Origin: JBKEAJ01 sp047972135
GTDB taxonomy: Bacteria > Bacteroidota > Bacteroidia > Bacteroidales > Prolixibacteraceae
Reading direction: 5' to 3'
Assembly: GCA_047972135.1 (NCBI GenBank)
Contig: JBKEAJ010000131.1
Span: 1 to 20,078, forward strand
DNA: 20,078 nucleotides
Below are positions 15,159 to 20,078 of the stretch, piece after piece. Made by a program: the position numbers and the translations under genes. Numbering within the stretch: position 1 is the stretch's first letter; each line of letters begins with the position of its first letter. The notes under the pieces were generated by a model that was not told where the DNA came from, ran no database searches, and was given only the letters and a program-made list of their open reading frames with translations.

Positions 15159-18100
15159 CTATAAATCTTCTTCCTCCGGTTTTGGCGCTCCTGTAAGTTT
15201 TTCTTGTAGCCACTGAAATAGTATAAACAGCATGGGAAGTGCAAAAATCGAAAATAGAGTTCCAATAAGCAGTCCTCCCGCAGCCCCCGTTCCTATCGCT
15301 CTGTTACCGCGCGCACCTACTCCTGAGGCAAATACCAAAGGCAGCAGTCCGAAGATAAACGAAAAGGCAGTCATCAATATAGGACGTAATCTTTCCTTTG
15401 CACCCCCAACAGCAGCATCAACAAGCGATAGCCCCTCTTTGCGCTTCATCAGTGCAAATTCGACAATCAGAATAGCATTCTTTGCCAATAGCCCGATAAG
15501 CATTATGAGTGCAATCTGGAAATAAATATTGTTCTCAAGTCCCAACATTTTGGTAGTGAAGAATGCTCCAAATATTCCAAATGGGAGTGAGAACAAGACC
15601 GAAAGAGGCAATATATAACTCTCATACTGAGCACTTAACAGGAAATACACAAACAGAACAGAGAGTATCAGTATGAATAAGGTCTGCTTGCCCGATTCTA
15701 TCTCCTCGCGCGTGAGTCCGGAGAAATCAATATTGAAATTCAATGGCAGCTTTGCGGCTTCTTCCTGAAATGCAGCGATAGCATCGCCCGTGCTGTAACC
15801 CTCCTTTGTAGCTGCGGTTATAGACGTAGTGTTAAACAGGTTGTACCGGCTTACAGCCTGAGGTCCTTCTATCTGTTTGAGGTCTATAAACTGGGTGATG
15901 GGAGCCATTTCTCCACTTCCGGTCTTCACATAAATCCTTTCCAATGCCTGAGGATTTGCTCTGTCGGCAGGCAGAGACTGCAAATAAACCCGATACTGCT
16001 TCCCGAATTTTGAGAAATCTGCCGAATAAATCCCTCCAATATACCCTTGCAAAGTCCTGAATATATTGGAAATGCTAACCCCATAATCTTTTGCCACAGG
16101 TACATTTATAGACAATTCGTACTGAGGGTATTTTGTCTCAAACGAGGACTGGGCATACATAATCTCAGGACGCTGACTTAGTGCTGTTAAGAAGTCTTTG
16201 TTAACCTTATCAAGCATAGTAAACTCTCCCCCCGAAGCATCCAACAACTTAGCCTCGACCCCCGACGATACACCAAAACCTGGCACCGAAGGTGGAGAAA
16301 TAAATATTATTCGTGCATCGGGATAATTGGCAACCATCGCAAACATTTTTGCTTGCACTGCCTCAATACTTTGATCATCGCCCTTCCGTTCTTCCCAATT
16401 TCTCAGCTTCACAAAGCCCATGCCGTAGTTGCTACCAACGCCGCTGAGCATACTGCGCCCGTTAATCATAGATACTCCCTCGACTTCGGGAATTTTGATA
16501 ATATCGTCATATAAAGCTCTGGTGGTCTTGGTAGTCCTGTCCATCGAAGAGCCCGGAGGCAGCTCTATGTTGACTAGTATCATACCCATGTCTTCGTTAG
16601 GAATAAATCCTGTGGGGACGGTCTTGGAAGTATATACTGCTCCAACAGTCGCCCCAATCAGTAGGAGAGCAGTTATCCATTTATGCCGATAGAAAAACCG
16701 TAAAGACTTTGCATATCTATTAATCAATGCCTTAAAACCTTTTTCAAAGATATAGTAAAAACGTTGGAGTATATTTTTCTTTTTAAGCTCCTCATTTTTA
16801 GGCTTCAAGAATAATGCGCATAGTGCCGGACTAAGGGTTAGAGCATTCACTGCCGATATTAGAATTGATATTATCAGCGTTACCCCAAACTGCTCGTAGA
16901 ATACGCCCGAAGGTCCCGAAATAAAGGTTATAGGCACATACACCGCAACCATCACCAAAGTCATCGTTATGATAGCACTGTATATTTCACTCATCGCCGT
17001 GATTGTTGCTTTTTTTACGTCCTTTGCGCCATCGTCAATCTTGGCATAAACGGCTTCTACAACAACAATGGCATCATCGACCACCACCCCAATTGCCAAA
17101 ATCAAGGCAAAAAGAGTAAGCATATTCACCGAATAACCAAAAAGATTGAGAAAGAAAAAAGTCCCGATAATGGATACAGGCACTGCAATGGCAGGAATAA
17201 GTGTTGCCCTAAAATCTTGAAGAAATATAAACACTACGAAAAATACCAATATAAATGCCTCTAGCAGTGTATGATACACCTTATCCATCGAGGCGTCGAG
17301 AAACTCATTTGTATCTTTTGCTATAAATATTTTTATGTCATCGAGAAACTGAGCTTCAAGCCGGTCTAACTCTTTATGAATATTCTTTATAATATCCTGA
17401 GCATTAGAACCTTTAATCTGATAAATTCCCATTGTAACACCCGGATAGCCGTTGGTTTCCGATGCCGAGCTGTAGGTTTGTGCGTCGAGTTCCACTTTTG
17501 CAACATCACCAAGCCTTAGATACTCGCCATTGCCAAGAGCTTTCAAAATAATATTACGATATTGCTCTTCGTCTCTGTAACGCCCGTCGTACTTTATAGT
17601 GTAAGAATAAACCTCGCCGTTATTTTCACCCAAAATCCCCGCAGCCGCCTCTTGGCTTTGCTCGTTTATTGCAGTACTCACATCGGCAGGAGTAACTCCA
17701 TAGATCGACATCTTGTCGGGGTCAAGCCAAACACGCATGGCATAAGTCTTACCTCCAAATACACTCACATCACCAACTCCTTTGATACGCTGCAAGACAG
17801 GCAATATATTTATGTTCAGATAGTTCTGAATATAAACATCATTATAATCCTCGTCGGTACTGTAAAAACTGATAAACATCAAGGAACTAGTCTGCCGTTT
17901 GCGAGTTACTACTCCCGTTTGTACTACTGCTTGTGGAAGCAAAGACTGCGCTGCCGACACCCTATTCTGCACATTCACTGCTGCAATGTCGGGGTCAACA
18001 TCCGATTCAAAGTAAACTGTGATAGTTGCACTTCCATCATTGGACGCATCGGAGCTCATATAGGTCATGCCCTCCACCCCATTTATCTGCTCCTCCAAAG

Positions 18101-18290
18101 GAACTATAACACTCTCAAGAACCGTCTCCGCACTAGCTCCCTGATACGATGCTCTGACCTGAATAGTCGGCGGTGCAATGTCGGGATACTGAGTAACAGG
18201 CAAAGCAATATAGCCCAAAACTCCCAACAACACTATGATTATGGAAATGACTGTCGATAGTACAGGACGGGTAATAAATGTTTTAAGCAT
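15159..18290 (-). CDS. acrB: RND multidrug efflux inner-membrane pump (AcrB/MexB-like, HAE1 family)
   Basis: This encodes 1043 residues, the standard HAE1 size. It begins with the first membrane helix and TQYPDIAPPTIQV. Two halves each carry a large periplasmic loop and a set of membrane helices. The proton-relay acids are present in TM4 (GVVVDDAIVVVEAV, Asp405-Asp406), as is the Lys in TM10 (GLLAKNAILIVEFA, about Lys937). The TM4 segment, GSNYGMGFVKLRNWEERKG and the C-terminal GGLLIGTLFSIFALP are family signatures. It uses the proton gradient to expel drugs, dyes, bile salts or similar compounds. It starts 12 bases after the adaptor stop. The symbol is by analogy; the substrates cannot be told from sequence. 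Confidence 0.95.
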   Translation of the reverse strand: MLKTFITRPVLSTVISIIIVLLGVLGYIALPVTQYPDIAPPTIQVRASYQGASAETVLESVIVPLEEQINGVEGMTYMSSDASNDGSATITVYFESDVDPDIAAVNVQNRVSAAQSLLPQAVVQTGVVTRKRQTSSLMFISFYSTDEDYNDVYIQNYLNINILPVLQRIKGVGDVSVFGGKTYAMRVWLDPDKMSIYGVTPADVSTAINEQSQEAAAGILGENNGEVYSYTIKYDGRYRDEEQYRNIILKALGNGEYLRLGDVAKVELDAQTYSSASETNGYPGVTMGIYQIKGSNAQDIIKNIHKELDRLEAQFLDDIKIFIAKDTNEFLDASMDKVYHTLLEAFILVFFVVFIFLQDFRATLIPAIAVPVSIIGTFFFLNLFGYSVNMLTLFALILAIGVVVDDAIVVVEAVYAKIDDGAKDVKKATITAMSEIYSAIITMTLVMVAVYVPITFISGPSGVFYEQFGVTLIISILISAVNALTLSPALCALFLKPKNEELKKKNILQRFYYIFEKGFKALINRYAKSLRFFYRHKWITALLLIGATVGAVYTSKTVPTGFIPNEDMGMILVNIELPPGSSMDRTTKTTRALYDDIIKIPEVEGVSMINGRSMLSGVGSNYGMGFVKLRNWEERKGDDQSIEAVQAKMFAMVANYPDARIIFISPPSVPGFGVSSGVEAKLLDASGGEFTMLDKVNKDFLTALSQRPEIMYAQSSFETKYPQYELSINVPVAKDYGVSISNIFRTLQGYIGGIYSADFSKFGKQYRVYLQSLPADRANPQALERIYVKTGSGEMAPITQFIDLKQIEGPQAVSRYNLFNTTSITAATKEGYSTGDAIAAFQEEAAKLPLNFNIDFSGLTREEIESGKQTLFILILSVLFVYFLLSAQYESYILPLSVLFSLPFGIFGAFFTTKMLGLENNIYFQIALIMLIGLLAKNAILIVEFALMKRKEGLSLVDAAVGGAKERLRPILMTAFSFIFGLLPLVFASGVGARGNRAIGTGAAGGLLIGTLFSIFALPMLFILFQWLQEKLTGAPKPEEEDL

Positions 18291-18302
18291 AATGGTAGAG
18301 CT

Positions 18303-19445
18303 TTACTTGAATTTTGTGGGAATAGAGTTAATCATACTCTGAATATCTACCTCCTTCGGACTAACAAGCATGCCGCTCTGTATCTTGCTGGCTCCTTGTG
18401 CCACAATGCTTTCTCCTATTTTGATGCCTGCATCAACTATATACAATGACGATGTTGTACCAATGATAGATAAGACTTCGGTAGTCAGCCTATTGTCGCT
18501 GCCAACTTTATAAACAAGTACCTTATCCTGCTGTTTGACAGTTGACTCCATCGGCACGCAAAGCACCTGCGAATAGCTGTTGGGGATAATAATTCTTCCA
18601 CTGGAACCATTAGTAAGCAGTCCATCGGGATTGTCGAATATCGCTCTGAGTGTTACTGTCCCGGTAGTGTTATCAATCTGAGAGTTGACGGTTTCAACCT
18701 TTCCTTGATGAGTGTATTCCACGCCGTTGGCAAGCTCTAAGGTTACGGGTGGCAGATGTTTTATCTTCTCTTCCCTGCTCGTTCCATCTGCCGACATCAT
18801 AAAGTCTAGATAGTTCTTTTCGTTCATCGAAAAATAAGCATATACCTTGCTAATATCGGAAACCGTTGTTAGAGGCGTTTGGTCGCTAGGACTAACCAAT
18901 GCTCCCGTTCGCAACCTTATCTCGCCTACATAACCATTGACAGGACTTGCTATGCGTGCGTAGCCGATATTTGCCATGATGGTGCTGTAATTGCTCTTTG
19001 CCTGCTCTAGCTTCGCCTTGGCAGTCTCTAGCTGCACCTCGCTGATAACATCCTTTTCTACTAAGGGCTTGAGACTCATCACCTCCACTTCAGCAGCCTT
19101 TATCTGCGCCTGAGCCGCTTTTGCCTCTTGGTCGAGAGACTGAGTTTCGAGCTTAAATAATATCTGCCCTTTTCTTACCTTCGCTCCCTCATCTACCAAA
19201 ACTTCTGTGATATATCCCGAAACCTTGGCTCGTACATCGCTATTTACTAAGCCTGTAATTCGTGTGGCATAAGGCACTTGGCTTGTAACATCCATCGCTT
19301 TGATTTTTATGACACTTACCTCTGTTGCCACCTCTTCCTGCTTTTTTTCTTCCTGCTTACCTCCACAGGAGACTAGCACAAGCAAAAAACTCAACAAAAA
19401 CAGGGAAAGCAACTTATAAACTTTCAACTTATTCAATGTTTGCAT
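18303..19445 (-). CDS. acrA: RND efflux periplasmic adaptor lipoprotein (membrane fusion protein)
   Basis: From the ATG at 19445 this encodes 380 residues with a lipoprotein signal (FLLVLVSCGGK, Cys27). Then come the barrel-sandwich half (GLVNSDVRAKVSGYITEVLV), a helical hairpin of about 40 residues (EAKAAQAQIKAAEVEVM to LEQAKSNYSTIMANIGYARI), the second lipoyl half (ASPVNGYVGEIRL) and beta-barrel and membrane-proximal domains. It links the pump to the outer-membrane factor. Upstream in-frame starts at 19475 and 19697 are less likely: the -7 element at 19503-19496 would start the transcript near 19488, and the longer reading covers non-coding tandem repeats. No TetR-type regulator is adjacent. 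Confidence 0.93.
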   Translation of the reverse strand: MQTLNKLKVYKLLSLFLLSFLLVLVSCGGKQEEKKQEEVATEVSVIKIKAMDVTSQVPYATRITGLVNSDVRAKVSGYITEVLVDEGAKVRKGQILFKLETQSLDQEAKAAQAQIKAAEVEVMSLKPLVEKDVISEVQLETAKAKLEQAKSNYSTIMANIGYARIASPVNGYVGEIRLRTGALVSPSDQTPLTTVSDISKVYAYFSMNEKNYLDFMMSADGTSREEKIKHLPPVTLELANGVEYTHQGKVETVNSQIDNTTGTVTLRAIFDNPDGLLTNGSSGRIIIPNSYSQVLCVPMESTVKQQDKVLVYKVGSDNRLTTEVLSIIGTTSSLYIVDAGIKIGESIVAQGASKIQSGMLVSPKEVDIQSMINSIPTKFK

Positions 19446-19495
19446 CTTACCTTTTGTAAAGAATATTGTTCTCATATATTTTTCTATAGGGAGTA

Positions 19496-19503
19496 CAAAT
19501 ATA
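19496..19503 (-). promoter_or_regulatory. -7 element for the efflux operon
   Basis: TATATTTG on the minus strand is an exact TANNTTTG match and gives a leader of about 45 bases to the ATG at 19445. The expected -33 TTTG is absent at 19-21 bases, which fits a regulated or weak promoter. Confidence 0.45.
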
Positions 19504-19590
19504 AGTACTTTTTTATAATTTTCTCGTGTGAGATTCAATACTATATAGAGCCACTCTATACACCCGAAGCACAAAAAGAAAAAACTTACA

Positions 19591-19650
19591 AAGTTGTAAG
19601 TTACATGTTTGTAAGTTACAAAGTTGTAAGTTACATGTTTGTAAGTTACA
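19591..19650. repeat. Two tandem 30-bp repeats (four 15-bp palindromic iterons)
   Basis: 19591-19620 and 19621-19650 are identical. Each copy holds two 15-base units ending GTAAGTTACA. The unit centre GTAA-G-TTAC is a palindrome, extended to TTGTAA-G-TTACAA at one site. A partial unit (AACTTACA) precedes the array. It lies between the divergent efflux and ATPase genes, and its fourth unit contains the -33 element of the ATPase promoter. It looks like an operator array for a dimeric regulator. Confidence 0.8.
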
Positions 19651-19669
19651 AATATGTTAGCTATCTTTG
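19638..19669 (+). promoter_or_regulatory. Promoter for the AAA-type ATPase gene
   Basis: TTTG (19638-19641) is followed after 20 bases by TATCTTTG (19662-19669), a full consensus match. Transcription would begin near 19676, only about 12 bases before the ATG at 19688. The -33 element is inside the last iteron. Confidence 0.65.
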
Positions 19670-19687
19670 CTAAAAATTGATAGAGCC

Positions 19688-20078
19688 ATGACACCATTCA
19701 TATTTGGCAAATTAGCTGTAAGCCAGAATTTTACCAACAGAAACAAGGAGCTTGAACGCTTGGTTGGCAACTTCTCGGCACTGACAAACACCACCCTTAT
19801 ATCTCCACGCCGCTGGGGTAAATCCTCATTAGTGAGAAAAGCTGCACAGGTAGCTGAAGAGCGTGATAAAAAGGTGCATGTCTGTTTTATGGACGCATTT
19901 AGCGTACATACCGAAGAAGAATTTTATCAACTCCTAGCCACGGAAATACTGCGCATATCGGCAAGTAAGATGGAACTTTTAGTGAAGAATGCGAAAAAAT
20001 TTCTTGGCAAATTTATCCCTAAAGTGTCTTTCAGTGCCGATGGCATAAGCGACGTTTCTCTCGCCCTCGATTGGCATG
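19688..20078 (+). CDS. AAA-type ATPase of the ATPase_2-like group, C-terminus beyond window
   Basis: The ATG at 19688 opens a frame of 130 codons to the right edge. The N-terminus TPFIFGKLAVSQNFTNRNKEL is typical of Bacteroidota ATP-binding proteins in the ATPase_2-like (archaeal ATPase, PF01637) group. The P-loop is ISPRRWGKSSL (38-48), the variant this group uses in place of GxxxxGK(S/T), with the nucleotide-binding Lys at 45. VHVCFMDAFS (72-81) would be the strand after the P-loop helix. Later motifs and any C-terminal domain are outside the window. Function is unknown; several relatives are thought to act in mobile or defence-type loci, but nothing here shows that. It is transcribed divergently from the efflux operon. 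Confidence 0.85.
   Translation, partial: MTPFIFGKLAVSQNFTNRNKELERLVGNFSALTNTTLISPRRWGKSSLVRKAAQVAEERDKKVHVCFMDAFSVHTEEEFYQLLATEILRISASKMELLVKNAKKFLGKFIPKVSFSADGISDVSLALDWH

Noticed and set aside
17562..18260. A 232-residue plus-strand open frame
   Set aside because: It lies wholly inside the RND pump gene on the other strand and its translation is low-complexity with no family resemblance.
19591..19650. A short CRISPR array
   Set aside because: The 30-bp copies are directly adjacent with no spacers, are made of 15-bp palindromic units, and no cas genes are present.
19446..19697. An N-terminal extension of the adaptor protein with a repeated VTYKHVTYNF peptide
   Set aside because: The repeat is the 30-bp non-coding iteron read in frame. 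The likely transcription start lies downstream of it, and the lipoprotein signal begins at 19445.

Overview
This window looks like a chromosome segment from a member of the Bacteroidota, probably Bacteroidales. The evidence is a SusC/SusD pair, Bacteroidota-type lipoprotein signals, an AraC regulator, a DUF6261-like protein, and several promoters of the Bacteroidota form (-33 TTTG or TTG, about 20 bp, -7 TANNTTTG). Genus cannot be set from this sequence alone. Apart from the last gene, everything is on the minus strand, so transcription runs right to left.

Region 1 (1-9077) is a polysaccharide-utilisation locus (PUL). Read in the direction of transcription it holds a DUF6261-like protein, an AraC regulator, a SusC-type TonB-dependent transporter, a SusD-type lipoprotein, a third surface-lipoprotein candidate, and a secreted acetylxylan-esterase-like enzyme cut by the left edge. 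A predicted terminator after the lipoprotein gene and a consensus promoter before the esterase divide it into two transcription units. The upstream regions of susC and of the esterase share two blocks in the same order, which suggests that one regulator controls both.

Region 2 (9190-11612) holds a decayed PIN-type toxin-antitoxin pair and an intact DEAD-box RNA helicase. The antitoxin gene has a one-base deletion. The toxin gene has an in-frame TGA and a one-base insertion. Restoring the frames recovers family-like C-termini for both proteins, including the usual antitoxin/toxin gene overlap.

Region 3 (11760-12808) holds a Fic-domain protein with a C-terminal helix-turn-helix region and no N-terminal inhibitory module. 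A regular array of alternating inverted 11-bp units (22-bp period) lies over its promoter. A REP-like palindrome separates it from the next operon.

Region 4 (12862-19445) is an RND efflux operon: periplasmic adaptor, HAE1-type inner-membrane pump, an NmrA-like NAD(P)-binding protein, and an outer-membrane factor. The outer-membrane-factor start codon lies one base after the NmrA stop codon. The adaptor and pump should form a tripartite exporter with the outer-membrane factor. The role of the NmrA-like protein is unknown.

Region 5 (19446-20078) is a divergent intergenic region with two exact tandem copies of a 30-bp repeat, each made of two palindromic 15-bp units. It overlaps a consensus promoter for a plus-strand AAA-type ATPase that runs off the right edge.

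I saw no tRNA, rRNA, CRISPR array or insertion sequence.
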